Assembly (NCBI GenBank): GCA_023137075.1
Contig: JAGLQA010000393.1
Coordinates: forward strand, 1-17,709
Reading direction: 5' to 3'
DNA from: Candidatus Aminicenantota bacterium
GTDB lineage: Bacteria; Acidobacteriota; Aminicenantia; UBA2199
DNA: 17,709 nt
Part shown: positions 6,945 to 14,632 of the stretch, piece after piece
How positions within the stretch are numbered: the first letter of the stretch is position 1
Layout of the letters: each line of letters begins with the position of its first letter
Program-made: the position numbers and the translations under genes
Notes under the pieces: generated by a model
Databases searched by the model: none
Seen by the model: only the letters and a program-made list of their open reading frames with translations
Told to the model about the DNA's origin: nothing

Positions 6945-8006
6945 ATGGCAGAAGAACTGTTGAGAAGCATAAAGGAGATGAGCAAAGAGCGTGGTATATC
7001 TCCGGATATATTTTACTCTGCCATAGAGGAAGCCTTACTAACTGTTGCCGATAAATATTTTAATCACGAGACGGACGTCCATGTCGAAATAGATAAAGAC
7101 AAAGGGAAAATCGAGGTTTACAGCACCAAACTTGTCGTAAAAGACGTAGAGGATATCGCGGCGGAAATAAGCTGGAAACAAGCGTTAAAATACGATTCGA
7201 AAGCGAAAGAGGGCGACGAGATAAAAATATATCTTCCCGGCGAGACATTGGGAAGAGTTGCCGCTCAAGCTGCCCGGCAGATTATCATGCAAAAGGTTTT
7301 GAAGGCAGAGCAGCAAAAAATTTATGACAAGTATTTACCTCTTACGGGAACGCTGCTTTCCGGTGAAGTCGGAAGAATTGAAAAAAACAATGTGATCGTC
7401 AATCTTGATGTCGGTGAAGCGATTCTTCCCCAGAAAGAATTATCCCCAAAAGATAGTTTTAAGAGAGGTGAGATCGTAAGATTTTATATCAAAAGAGTTT
7501 TCCCTGAAGGTAAAGGACCTTTAATCCTGGGTTCAAGATATATGAATGATTTTGTCGTTGAATTGATTAAAATGGAAGTTCCGGAAGTTTCCGAAGGCAT
7601 CGTTAAAATATTTTCTGTTTCCAGGGAGCCCGGCATTAAAACAAAGGTAGCGGTTTTCTCCGTGGAGAAAACGGTCGATCCGGTAGGCGCAATTGTCGGC
7701 ATGAACGGGAATAGAGTTCTATCGATAACCAAAGAGCTGCGCGGAGAACGGATCGATGTTATTGCTTACAGTGATTCTCCGGAACGCTTTATCGCATCGG
7801 CGCTAACCCCGGCGGAAGTGGTAAAAGTAACAATTGTGGACCAGGGGCAGTACAAGGCCGAAGCCACGGTTACGGATGACTCGCTTTCCGCGGCTATCGG
7901 GAAAAGAGGAATAAATATCAAACTGGCTTCAAAATTGACTAAGTGGAATATCCAATTGACAAACCGGATGGAAAAAAGAAGTGAAGCGACTCAAAAAAAA
8001 TTGTAG
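6945..8006 (+). CDS. nusA: transcription termination/antitermination factor NusA
   Basis: 353 residues, the short form of NusA without the C-terminal acidic repeats of E. coli. The N-terminal RNA polymerase-binding domain covers about 1-125 (AIEEALLTVADKYF near residue 26; GRVAAQAARQIIMQK near 102). An S1 domain follows (~133-200, SGEVGRIEKNNVIVNLDVGEA), then KH1 (~225-275, SREPGIKTKVAVFSV then VDPVGAIVGMNGNRV) and KH2 (~290-345, with IGKRGINIKLASKLTKW). NusA binds elongating RNA polymerase and nascent RNA and modulates pausing, termination and antitermination. The gene is followed 12 nt later by infB, whose AGGAGG ribosome binding site overlaps the nusA stop. RimP, the usual upstream neighbour, is absent; the gene upstream is unrelated. 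Identification is secure. Confidence 0.96.
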   Translation: MAEELLRSIKEMSKERGISPDIFYSAIEEALLTVADKYFNHETDVHVEIDKDKGKIEVYSTKLVVKDVEDIAAEISWKQALKYDSKAKEGDEIKIYLPGETLGRVAAQAARQIIMQKVLKAEQQKIYDKYLPLTGTLLSGEVGRIEKNNVIVNLDVGEAILPQKELSPKDSFKRGEIVRFYIKRVFPEGKGPLILGSRYMNDFVVELIKMEVPEVSEGIVKIFSVSREPGIKTKVAVFSVEKTVDPVGAIVGMNGNRVLSITKELRGERIDVIAYSDSPERFIASALTPAEVVKVTIVDQGQYKAEATVTDDSLSAAIGKRGINIKLASKLTKWNIQLTNRMEKRSEATQKKL

Positions 8007-8018
8007 GAGGAGCACTTA

Positions 8019-10556
8019 ATGCAGACTATTAAACTACATGAGGCGACAAAACAATTCAAGATATCAAATAAACTGGCGATGTTTTTCTTAGAGAAGAAAA
8101 ACCTGCCGGTAAAATCGCACTCATCTGTAATTTCAATGGATCAACTCGAATTATTAAGGGAATTCTCCACTAATATGGGGAAAATTTCCACAATAAAAGA
8201 TGAATTTGATAATATTGGAAAGGCGAAAAAAGATAAATCGGAAAAGATAACGCAGCCTGAGAAAGAGAAAGTGGTAACGAAAGAAGCGCCGGTGGAGGCA
8301 AAGCCGGGGGATCCCGTCAAAGAAAAAGTTGAAGTAAAGGAAATAAGGATTGAAAAACTCCCCCCCAAAAAACCAAAACCGGAAGCTAAGGAAGAAAAAC
8401 CGGCAGCGGCAAAAAAGAGCGACAACCAGATAAAGGATAAGAAAGACTTAGCGCCGGTAAAGGAAGAAGAAAAACCGAAGAAAAAGGAAGAGAGGCCGGA
8501 TCAGGAAAAGAAAAAACCGGAAACAATAAGAAAAGAATCGGACCGGGATAAACTGAAAGATGCAGACGTAAAAGATAAAGACGGGAAAGCGGGAACAGAA
8601 GAAAAAAAGATTGAAACCGTAAAAGATAGACCTAAAGAACCTAAGAAAAAAACATACATAAAAAGTAAAGGATTTAAGAGAGGTGATAGAAGACCCTTCA
8701 AGAAAGATATGAGGCGATTCGATCCGAGAAAGAGAAGGTTCGAGAAAGAAAAAAAAGTGGAGCTACCCCCGGTAAAACGGCAGTTGAAAGCAGAAGATTT
8801 TGACCTTCCGGAAATGATCCAGATATCGAATCATATAACGATAAAAGAGTTGGCCGAGAAATTGGATTTAAAGTTAAAATATGTTGAAGAGAAACTGAGG
8901 TCACTAAAGAAAGACTATGCTGCCAACCAGATGTTGGACATCGAAGATATTAACGAATTATGTAAAACGCTTAAGGTCGAAGTCGATATTGTTCCCTTCG
9001 AAGATTATATCTTTATTAATCATATTGAGAAATTTAGCGCGAAATTGACGTCCCGGCTGCCGGTTGTTACGGTTATGGGACACGTGGACCATGGCAAGAC
9101 CACCCTGCTCGACACGCTGAGAAATACGCGGGTAGCCGCCAAAGAAGCCGGGGGTATTACACAGAAAATCGGCGCTTATAAATTAACCGCCGGCGGACGG
9201 GATATTATTTTCTTAGATACCCCGGGTCATGAAGCCTTTACGAATATTCGCTCCCGGGGAGCCCTGGTAACGGACCTGGTCATTCTGATGGTAGCCGCCA
9301 ATGAAGGCGTCAAACCCCAAACCATAGAAGCCATCAACCATGCTCTTTCAGCCGGGGTCCCGATCATTGTGGCTATTAATAAAATCGATATTGCCGGGGC
9401 GGACCCCAACAAAGTCAAACAGGAGTTGACCAAACACAATATCGTGGTCGAGGATTGGGGAGGCGATGTGGTCTCGGTTGAAATTTCCGCAAAGTTAAAT
9501 CAAAATATTAACTCCCTGCTTGAAATGGTGGGACTGGTTGCTGAGATGCTGGAATTAAAAGCGTACCAGGGTATCCCCGGTAGAGGCACCATTATCGAAG
9601 CCCGCCTTGATCCGAAGCTTGGCCCTATCGCTACGGTGTTGATCCAGCATGGGACAGTCAAGCGGGGTGATTTTTTCATATGCGGGAATTCGGTCGGGAA
9701 AGCCAAATCCATATTTGACGATAACGGGAAAACATCAAATGAGGCGGAAGCGCCGCTGCCGGTCGAAATAATGGGTTTTGATGAAGTTCCTGAAGCCGGA
9801 GAGAAATTCCAGGTAATCGATGACCTTGAGAAAGCGAGAAAAGTAATCGATATCAGAAAACTAAAAGGTAAAAAGGCCAAAAAAGAGGAAATAGACGCCG
9901 AAAAAAAATTGAACCTGCAGAACTTGTTTGAAAAAATGGAAGAAGCCAAAACCCCGGAATTCCCAATCATCGTCAAGACAGACAATTTTAGTTCCGGTGA
10001 AGTACTGGAAAATATAATACTGAAACAAAACCAGGACCACCTGAAAATCAATATTATTCACAACGGAATCGGAAATATCACGGAAAGCGATATCCTGTTA
10101 TCGTCAACATCCGGGGCCATGATTATCGGTTTTAACGTAAAGGCTCCGCAGAAAATCATCAGCCTGGCAAAGAGAGAAGGGATTGAAATAAAATTATACA
10201 ACGTGATATACCATTTAATCGAAGATATTGAAAAAGCCATAAAAGGTGAGATCAAACCCGAATACATCGAAGCCCGAATCGGTTCGATTGAAGTACTGCA
10301 AAAATTCAAAATTTCAAAAATAGGAATCATTGCCGGATGTCTGGTTAAAGAGGGAAAAGTCACCAATAAGTCAAAATTGAAAGTAATACGAAAGGACGAC
10401 CTGGTTTTTGAAGGTGAAATCGAGACCCTCAGGCGGGTAAAAAATGAGGCGTCGGAAGTAAACGTCGGCACGGAATGCGGGATAAAAATAAAGAACTTTA
10501 ACGACATCGAAATCGGCGACATCCTGGAAGCCTATGAAGTAAAATTAAAAGAGTGA
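8019..10556 (+). CDS. infB: translation initiation factor IF-2
   Basis: 845 residues. An IF2-N-type segment at the start (IKLHEATKQFKISNKLAMFF) is followed by a very lysine/glutamate-rich linker (~65-250) and a second IF2-N-like helical unit (~268-325). The GTPase domain has G1 GHVDHGKT (354-361), a GGITQ switch I motif (378-382), G3 DTPGH (400-404), G4 NKID (454-457) and a G5-like SAK after VVSVEI. Domains II and III follow, and the C-terminal fMet-tRNA-binding domain ends in GDILEAYEVK. IF-2 places initiator tRNA on the 30S subunit and promotes subunit joining. AGGAGG (8005-8010) precedes the ATG. The 3' end overlaps ylxP by 4 nt (GTGA), indicating coupling. The linker DNA is extremely A-rich, which explains long spurious open frames on the other strand. 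Confidence 0.97.
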   Translation: MQTIKLHEATKQFKISNKLAMFFLEKKNLPVKSHSSVISMDQLELLREFSTNMGKISTIKDEFDNIGKAKKDKSEKITQPEKEKVVTKEAPVEAKPGDPVKEKVEVKEIRIEKLPPKKPKPEAKEEKPAAAKKSDNQIKDKKDLAPVKEEEKPKKKEERPDQEKKKPETIRKESDRDKLKDADVKDKDGKAGTEEKKIETVKDRPKEPKKKTYIKSKGFKRGDRRPFKKDMRRFDPRKRRFEKEKKVELPPVKRQLKAEDFDLPEMIQISNHITIKELAEKLDLKLKYVEEKLRSLKKDYAANQMLDIEDINELCKTLKVEVDIVPFEDYIFINHIEKFSAKLTSRLPVVTVMGHVDHGKTTLLDTLRNTRVAAKEAGGITQKIGAYKLTAGGRDIIFLDTPGHEAFTNIRSRGALVTDLVILMVAANEGVKPQTIEAINHALSAGVPIIVAINKIDIAGADPNKVKQELTKHNIVVEDWGGDVVSVEISAKLNQNINSLLEMVGLVAEMLELKAYQGIPGRGTIIEARLDPKLGPIATVLIQHGTVKRGDFFICGNSVGKAKSIFDDNGKTSNEAEAPLPVEIMGFDEVPEAGEKFQVIDDLEKARKVIDIRKLKGKKAKKEEIDAEKKLNLQNLFEKMEEAKTPEFPIIVKTDNFSSGEVLENIILKQNQDHLKINIIHNGIGNITESDILLSSTSGAMIIGFNVKAPQKIISLAKREGIEIKLYNVIYHLIEDIEKAIKGEIKPEYIEARIGSIEVLQKFKISKIGIIAGCLVKEGKVTNKSKLKVIRKDDLVFEGEIETLRRVKNEASEVNVGTECGIKIKNFNDIEIGDILEAYEVKLKE

Positions 10557-10834
10557 TTATCGGAATAATGATCCTGGATTTGCATTGCAGAGATATCCAT
10601 AGTTTAAAAGAAAAGAGACACATTGTGTCCAGTATGAAAGAGAAACTGAAACACAAATTTAATATCTCCATAATCGAGAGTGACTACCAGGATTTGTGGC
10701 AGAAAATACAAATAACGATTGCCCTCGTTTCCCATTCAAAAGTATTTGCCGAAAAGGTTTTCAATCAGGCAGAAGATTTCATTTTTTCAAACTATCCTGT
10801 CCGGAGTATCAATATTGAAAAGCAATATTTGTAA
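10553..10834 (+). CDS. ylxP: DUF503/YlxP-like small protein
   Basis: 93 residues from a GTG start that overlaps the infB stop (GTGA). It matches the DUF503/YlxP family by its opening IGIMILDLHCRDIHSLKEKRHIV, the motif ESDYQDLWQKIQI at about residues 43-55, and a length of 90-100. The family is usually found next to infB and rbfA in many phyla; its function is not established, though the association suggests a ribosome-related role. Here it closes the operon: no rbfA or truB follows, and a hairpin with a T-tract lies 30 nt downstream. The start is set by the 4-nt overlap and by family length. Confidence 0.85.
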   Translation: MIIGIMILDLHCRDIHSLKEKRHIVSSMKEKLKHKFNISIIESDYQDLWQKIQITIALVSHSKVFAEKVFNQAEDFIFSNYPVRSINIEKQYL

Positions 10835-10861
10835 TATTAAACTCAGCTTTCGAGTTAAGCG

Positions 10862-10891
10862 TTCGGCAAGGGTGCCGGGGCGGTTTTTTTT
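10862..10891 (+). terminator. candidate rho-independent terminator after ylxP
   Basis: CGGCA (10864-10868), loop AGGG and TGCCG (10873-10877) form a 5-bp GC-rich stem, extendable by two G-U pairs. It is followed by GGGCGG and a run of eight T (10884-10891). The six bases between stem and T-run make it weaker than a canonical terminator. Its position between ylxP and an independent promoter at 10915 supports the assignment. Confidence 0.5.
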
Positions 10892-10914
10892 CTATGAAAA
10901 AGTTGCCTTTTCTC

Positions 10915-10943
10915 TTGACAACAGCTTTAATATAAATTATTAT
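10915..10943 (+). promoter_or_regulatory. strong sigma-70 promoter predicting a leaderless mRNA
   Basis: A perfect TTGACA (10915-10920), a 17-nt spacer and TATTAT (10938-10943, one mismatch to consensus) are followed by only six bases (TAAATC) before the ATG at 10950. The expected transcription start coincides with the A of the start codon. No purine-rich Shine-Dalgarno stretch is present upstream. Confidence 0.7.
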
Positions 10944-10949
10944 TAAATC

Positions 10950-11282
10950 ATGATTGTTGGATTTAATACTGATATAAAGTACAAAAACGAAACATTTCAT
11001 GTCCAGACAGAGGATAAAGGAAAAAAGAATCCCACAGTGGAAACCCTGGTTTATCACCGGGGAGAAATTTTACTATCCAGGCGCGTTTCTTACGCCCACC
11101 TGATGGAAAAAGCCGATCTGACGGATCGAATAAAAGCAATGATGACAAACTCCCATGACCAGGTTATATCCGATTTAAAAGGCGGTAAATTTATTCACCT
11201 GCTGTCATTGGACACCCCGGCGATTGAAGATAAGTCCCTGGATGACATGGTAATAGACTATTTTAATAAAGAAGCTTCTTAA
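10950..11282 (+). CDS. conserved hypothetical protein (function unknown) upstream of polA
   Basis: 110 residues, soluble, with no signal peptide or membrane segment. I recognise the pattern FNTDIKYKNETFHVQTEDKG followed by NPTVETLVYHRGEILLSRR as that of an uncharacterised small-protein family of Acidobacteria and Deltaproteobacteria-like genomes; this is from memory and unverified. The first half looks beta-rich and the second helical (TDRIKAMMTNSHDQVISDLK), ending in an acidic helix. Its own strong promoter places transcription start at the ATG, so translation is probably leaderless. The TAA stop is followed immediately by polA (3 nt to its ATG), so the two genes probably share a transcript. 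No function can be assigned from sequence. Confidence 0.75.
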   Translation: MIVGFNTDIKYKNETFHVQTEDKGKKNPTVETLVYHRGEILLSRRVSYAHLMEKADLTDRIKAMMTNSHDQVISDLKGGKFIHLLSLDTPAIEDKSLDDMVIDYFNKEAS

Positions 11283-11285
11283 TTG

Positions 11286-13937
11286 ATGTCCGAACATATT
11301 CTCCTGGTAGACGGAATGTACTTAGCTTTCAGCTCATTCTATTCTCACGCTAATATGAGAACCTTGAAGGGGGAACATACCGGTGCATTATATGGTTTTA
11401 TCAGCCGGCTGGAAAGTTTAATAAGGGAATTAAACCCGTCTGCCGTTGTTAATACCTTCGATTCAAAGGGGAAAACCTTCCGCCACGAGATGTATCCCGA
11501 TTACAAGGGGAAAAGAGCGGAACCCCCCGAAGACCTGTTGCGGCAATTGCCCTATATAAAAGAGTATCTCTCTATTCGTGGCATACAATCTTTAGAAGTT
11601 CCGGGAATTGAGGCCGATGATATTATTGCCTGGATAGCCAAAAATCAGGCAGCCCCGGGCAAGGAGATTATTATTTTTACCGCTGATAAGGACCTGTTTC
11701 AATTGGTCAATGAGCACATTTTTATTTTTCATCCGAAGCTGAAAGAAAAACTCGATAACCAGGGGATAAAAGACTATTTCGGCGTCTATCCCCGGCAAAT
11801 TGTCGATTACCTGTCCTTAGTCGGTGATTCTTCTGATAATATCCCCGGCGTACCCGGTATCGGAGAGAAAACAGCCCTGAAATTGATCGATAAATTCGGC
11901 CGCTTAGACGACATGATAAATAGGCTCGATGAAATGGAGGAAAAGTTCAGGAAAAAGATCGAAGCCAACCGCGAATCCTTAAATTTATCGAGAAAGCTGG
12001 TGGACCTGGCGGCTGTTCCCGATTTTGACCCGGGATATACACCGGAACCTTTTGAAGACCGTAAAACCGAAGACCTGGTGGAATTTTACAGGAGATTCTC
12101 TTTCAACAGCTTATTAAAAGGGATTAAGGGTGTTTCGTTTTCTTCGGAACAAGAAATAGAGATTTCCTACCACATCGTTAAAGACCTTGCCCAATTAGAG
12201 GAGTTGAAAGAAAAAATTGTCAGCCGGAAATATTTTGCCTTCGATGTTGAAACCACCGCGATTGCCTTTTATAAATCCCGGTTAGTGGGGCTTTCTATCT
12301 CCTTCGCGGATGAGGGCTATTATATCCCCTTAAACGGTCCCGCTTTTTCGCTGAGCGATTTCATTGGCATAATGGCCGGGATATTTAAGGATACAGGCAT
12401 AAAAAAGAGCGGCCACAACCTCAAGTTCGACATTCTTCATTTAAAAGAGGCCGGCATCGAAGTAGCTGGAATCGCCGACGATTCTATGATCATGTCTTAT
12501 CTCCTGAATGCGAATCGCAGGGCCCACAATTTGAAAGATTTGACCCGGGAGTATCTATCGTATCAACAAGTTGAATACGAAAACCTGGTGGGCAAAGGAA
12601 AAGATAAAAAAAGCCTGGAAGATGTCGATATCGAGAAATTGGCCCGTTATTGTATCGATGATTCCTGCCTATCCTATAAATTGACCGGTATTTTAAGGAA
12701 GGACCTGGAAGTGAAGGAATTATCGGGATTGTATAAAAACATTGAAGTTCCCTTAATTGAAGTGCTTACCGGGATGGAATTTACCGGTGTGCAGGTGAAC
12801 GTGGATTTATTAAAAAACGCTCACAAACAGATGGAAGTAAAATTAATAGAAATTGAGGCAGATGTGTTTCGTGCGGCAGGGTATGAATTTAACCTGAATT
12901 CTTCACAGCAATTAGGGGAATTTTTATTCGAAAAGATGAATCTCCCCATTAAAAAGCGGACGCGAAAAACAAAGTCCTATTCAACGGATATCGAGGTATT
13001 AAAGGAATTAAGGAGCTTTCCTGTTGTCGAGAAAATAATCGATTACCGGACATATAAAAAATTATCCTCCACCTATTTAGAAGGACTGATGGATGATATC
13101 GATCAAAACAACCGGGTCCACACCTCTTATAACCAGACGGTAACAGCCACAGGCCGGCTGTCATCATCCAGGCCCAACCTGCAGAATATTCCCGTAGGTG
13201 AGATGGGAGGCGTAAACGTCAGGAAAGCCTTTGTGGCAGAAGAAGGTAAGATGTTGTTAGCTGCCGATTATTCCCAGGTGGAACTGCGAGTCATGGCACA
13301 CTGTTCCGGCGATGAGAAGCTGATAGAAGCCTTTGAGAAGGATTTTGATATCCATCAGCATACGGCGGATACTGTTTTTGGCAAAGATTTGTTTTTGAGC
13401 AGCCGGGAAAGACGCAAACGGGCCAAAATCATCAATTTTTCGGTTCTTTACGGCAGCGGTCCTTTCTCTCTTTCAAAGGAATTAGGCGTAAGTTTCAAAG
13501 AAGCCAAAGAATTCATCGATATGTATTTTGAGAAATACCGGGGAGTACAGACCTTTATGAACAGGGTTATCGCTGAAGCGGAAGTGAACCCGGTGGTCAA
13601 AACCCTGGCTGGCCGAATCCGGGAAATTCCCGAAATCAAAAGCGCCAACAAAACCGTGAAAGAGAACGGCAAGCGTATGGCCATCAATACGATCATTCAG
13701 GGCAGTGCCGCCGATATAATCAAGATAGCCATGCTGCGTATTCACAGGCGGCTGCAAGGCAAAAAAAGCCGGTTGATTATGCAGGTACATGACGAGTTGG
13801 TCTTCGAGTATCTCCCGCAAGAAGAGGGAGAGCTTTTCGGAATCGTAAAAGAAGAGATGGAGAATGCCGAAACGTTGAAAGTGCCCTTAAAAGTAGTGCT
13901 GAAAAAAGGGAAGAATTGGGGCGAGATGACGCTGTAA
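11286..13937 (+). CDS. polA: DNA polymerase I
   Basis: 883 residues from ATG 11286 (a TTG directly before it is the alternative start). Residue numbers here count from that TTG. The 5'-3' exonuclease/flap domain covers ~1-285, with TFDSKGKTFRHEMYPDYKGKR (58-78), EADDIIAWIA and GDSSDNIPGVPGIGEKTA. The 3'-5' proofreading domain (~295-470) keeps its metal ligands: Asp321 and Glu323 (FDVETT), Asp383 (NLKFD), and Tyr456/Asp460 (YCIDD). The polymerase domain has TATGRLSSSRPNLQNIP (621-637), motif A DYSQVELR (Asp662), the O-helix with Arg711, Lys715, Phe719 and Tyr723, and motif C HDE (836-838). All three activities should be present, for Okazaki fragment maturation and repair. It is probably co-transcribed with the preceding small gene. 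One oddity is Ser720 where NFG is usual after Phe719. Confidence 0.96.
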   Translation: MSEHILLVDGMYLAFSSFYSHANMRTLKGEHTGALYGFISRLESLIRELNPSAVVNTFDSKGKTFRHEMYPDYKGKRAEPPEDLLRQLPYIKEYLSIRGIQSLEVPGIEADDIIAWIAKNQAAPGKEIIIFTADKDLFQLVNEHIFIFHPKLKEKLDNQGIKDYFGVYPRQIVDYLSLVGDSSDNIPGVPGIGEKTALKLIDKFGRLDDMINRLDEMEEKFRKKIEANRESLNLSRKLVDLAAVPDFDPGYTPEPFEDRKTEDLVEFYRRFSFNSLLKGIKGVSFSSEQEIEISYHIVKDLAQLEELKEKIVSRKYFAFDVETTAIAFYKSRLVGLSISFADEGYYIPLNGPAFSLSDFIGIMAGIFKDTGIKKSGHNLKFDILHLKEAGIEVAGIADDSMIMSYLLNANRRAHNLKDLTREYLSYQQVEYENLVGKGKDKKSLEDVDIEKLARYCIDDSCLSYKLTGILRKDLEVKELSGLYKNIEVPLIEVLTGMEFTGVQVNVDLLKNAHKQMEVKLIEIEADVFRAAGYEFNLNSSQQLGEFLFEKMNLPIKKRTRKTKSYSTDIEVLKELRSFPVVEKIIDYRTYKKLSSTYLEGLMDDIDQNNRVHTSYNQTVTATGRLSSSRPNLQNIPVGEMGGVNVRKAFVAEEGKMLLAADYSQVELRVMAHCSGDEKLIEAFEKDFDIHQHTADTVFGKDLFLSSRERRKRAKIINFSVLYGSGPFSLSKELGVSFKEAKEFIDMYFEKYRGVQTFMNRVIAEAEVNPVVKTLAGRIREIPEIKSANKTVKENGKRMAINTIIQGSAADIIKIAMLRIHRRLQGKKSRLIMQVHDELVFEYLPQEEGELFGIVKEEMENAETLKVPLKVVLKKGKNWGEMTL

Positions 13938-14063
13938 TTACTTTCGGACGTTTTCAACCAGGCAAACCATTTCGATAAGAACTATGCCCTCTACTCCGGT
14001 TAATTCATCCGGGAGCATTGTATAAATCCAACTTTATTTTTCCCTCTTTCTTCCGGTTTTTTA

Positions 14064-14092
14064 TTGACAAAAGGATAAAAGTTGAATATATT
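14064..14092 (+). promoter_or_regulatory. sigma-70 promoter of the toxin-antitoxin operon
   Basis: A perfect TTGACA (14064-14069), a 17-nt spacer and TATATT (14087-14092) precede the antitoxin gene. Transcription would start just before the ribosome binding site GGAGGT (14100-14105), giving a very short leader. TA operons are usually autorepressed at such a site; no clear palindromic operator was found. Confidence 0.65.
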
Positions 14093-14099
14093 ATCTTTT

Positions 14100-14105
14100 G
14101 GAGGT
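14100..14105 (+). promoter_or_regulatory. ribosome binding site deciding the antitoxin start
   Basis: GGAGGT lies 4 nt before the ATG at 14110. The alternative upstream TTG (14098) overlaps this site and cannot be served by it, so the ATG is the better start. Confidence 0.7.
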
Positions 14106-14109
14106 TAAA

Positions 14110-14304
14110 ATGCAGGTCAACGTAGAGCGAGAGTTCAAAGAAAAATTCAGGCAGACTTTTATCGAGATGTTGGAAACAGACCGTGAAACCTTGTACCCAC
14201 TTTTTACGGAAATTATGGAGGATTTGGCACTTGTTAGAGCGATGGAAGAAGGGGAGAATACCAGGAAAGTCAAAGAAGAAAATATAATCGGGCTGCTCCA
14301 GTAA
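14110..14304 (+). CDS. putative type II antitoxin
   Basis: 64 residues, mostly charged and helical: VEREFKEKFRQTFIEMLET, then YPLFTEIMEDLALVRAMEEG, then a Lys/Glu tail. It has no recognised DNA-binding motif, so it is identified by position: the first gene of a two-gene operon whose 1-nt stop/start overlap (TAATG) leads into a RelE/ParE-like toxin. Size and acidic, flexible composition fit an antitoxin that neutralises its partner by wrapping around it. The start was chosen from the Shine-Dalgarno position. It could be a member of the short antitoxin families with a minimal N-terminal dimerisation helix; the specific family is not recognised. Confidence 0.7.
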   Translation: MQVNVEREFKEKFRQTFIEMLETDRETLYPLFTEIMEDLALVRAMEEGENTRKVKEENIIGLLQ

Positions 14305-14570
14305 TGAGGACTATTTATCTCGAAAGCTTTGAGAGAGATATAAGAAAGCTCAAAGAAAAAAAAATCAAAACAGCGCTGCTGGAGCTTATTGATTATATGA
14401 AAGAGTCGGGGAGTTTGATTGAAATAAAAAGCCTGAAAAAAATTAAAGGAGAGAAGAAATTCTACCGAATAAGAGTTGGTGATTATCGCCTTGGAGTTAA
14501 AATCGAAGGTGAAACAGTCACTTTCATACGATTCCTTCATAGAAAGGATATTTATAGGTATTTTCCTTGA
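14304..14570 (+). CDS. RelE/ParE-superfamily type II toxin
   Basis: 88 residues, basic. The pattern is that of RelE/ParE toxins: a first strand and helix with FERDIRKLKEKKIKTALLELI, a middle LKKIKGEKKFYRIRVGDYRLGV (about 44-65) with the conserved RIRVGDYR, and a C-terminal FLHRKDIYRYFP (77-88) ending in the family's usual H-R-x-x-x-Y-R. RelE-type members cleave mRNA on the ribosome, ParE-type members poison gyrase; the R(I/V)GDYR plus HR-IY signature favours the RelE side, but this is inference. The start overlaps the antitoxin stop by 1 nt, so translation is coupled. The next feature downstream is a RAYT element end 34 nt away. Confidence 0.88.
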   Translation: MRTIYLESFERDIRKLKEKKIKTALLELIDYMKESGSLIEIKSLKKIKGEKKFYRIRVGDYRLGVKIEGETVTFIRFLHRKDIYRYFP

Positions 14571-14603
14571 TTCGAAGCATTAAATTGTATTAATAACGTC
14601 TGG

Positions 14604-14632
14604 CGGGGTCAAGTCTTGTTTTATGACTTTTT
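14604..14632 (+). repeat. left 29-bp inverted repeat of the RAYT element
   Basis: It starts CGGGGTCAAGTCTTG and ends in five T, and is identical to the reverse complement of 15521-15549. It also encodes the last codons and the stop (14621-14623) of the transposase. AAGTC (14611-14615) and GACTT (14625-14629) can pair. Confidence 0.9.

Noticed and set aside
9500..10051. 183-codon open frame antisense to infB (and similar ones at 8141-8425, 8501-8701, 10058-10522)
   Set aside because: Their Ser/Phe/Leu-rich products are the mirror of the A-rich, Lys/Glu-coding infB strand. They have no recognisable motif, and infB is unambiguous.
11283..11285. TTG start for polA
   Set aside because: It is possible, but the ATG immediately after it is the simpler choice; the difference is one residue.
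13988..14014. CTCCGG ... CCGGGAG hairpin after polA as a terminator
   Set aside because: The stem contains a bulge and no T-run follows.
13938..14018. 26-residue minus-strand open frame downstream of polA
   Set aside because: It is too short, with no ribosome binding site or recognisable product, so it is not supported as a gene.
14098..14109. Upstream TTG start for the antitoxin
   Set aside because: It overlaps the GGAGGT ribosome binding site that serves the ATG at 14110.
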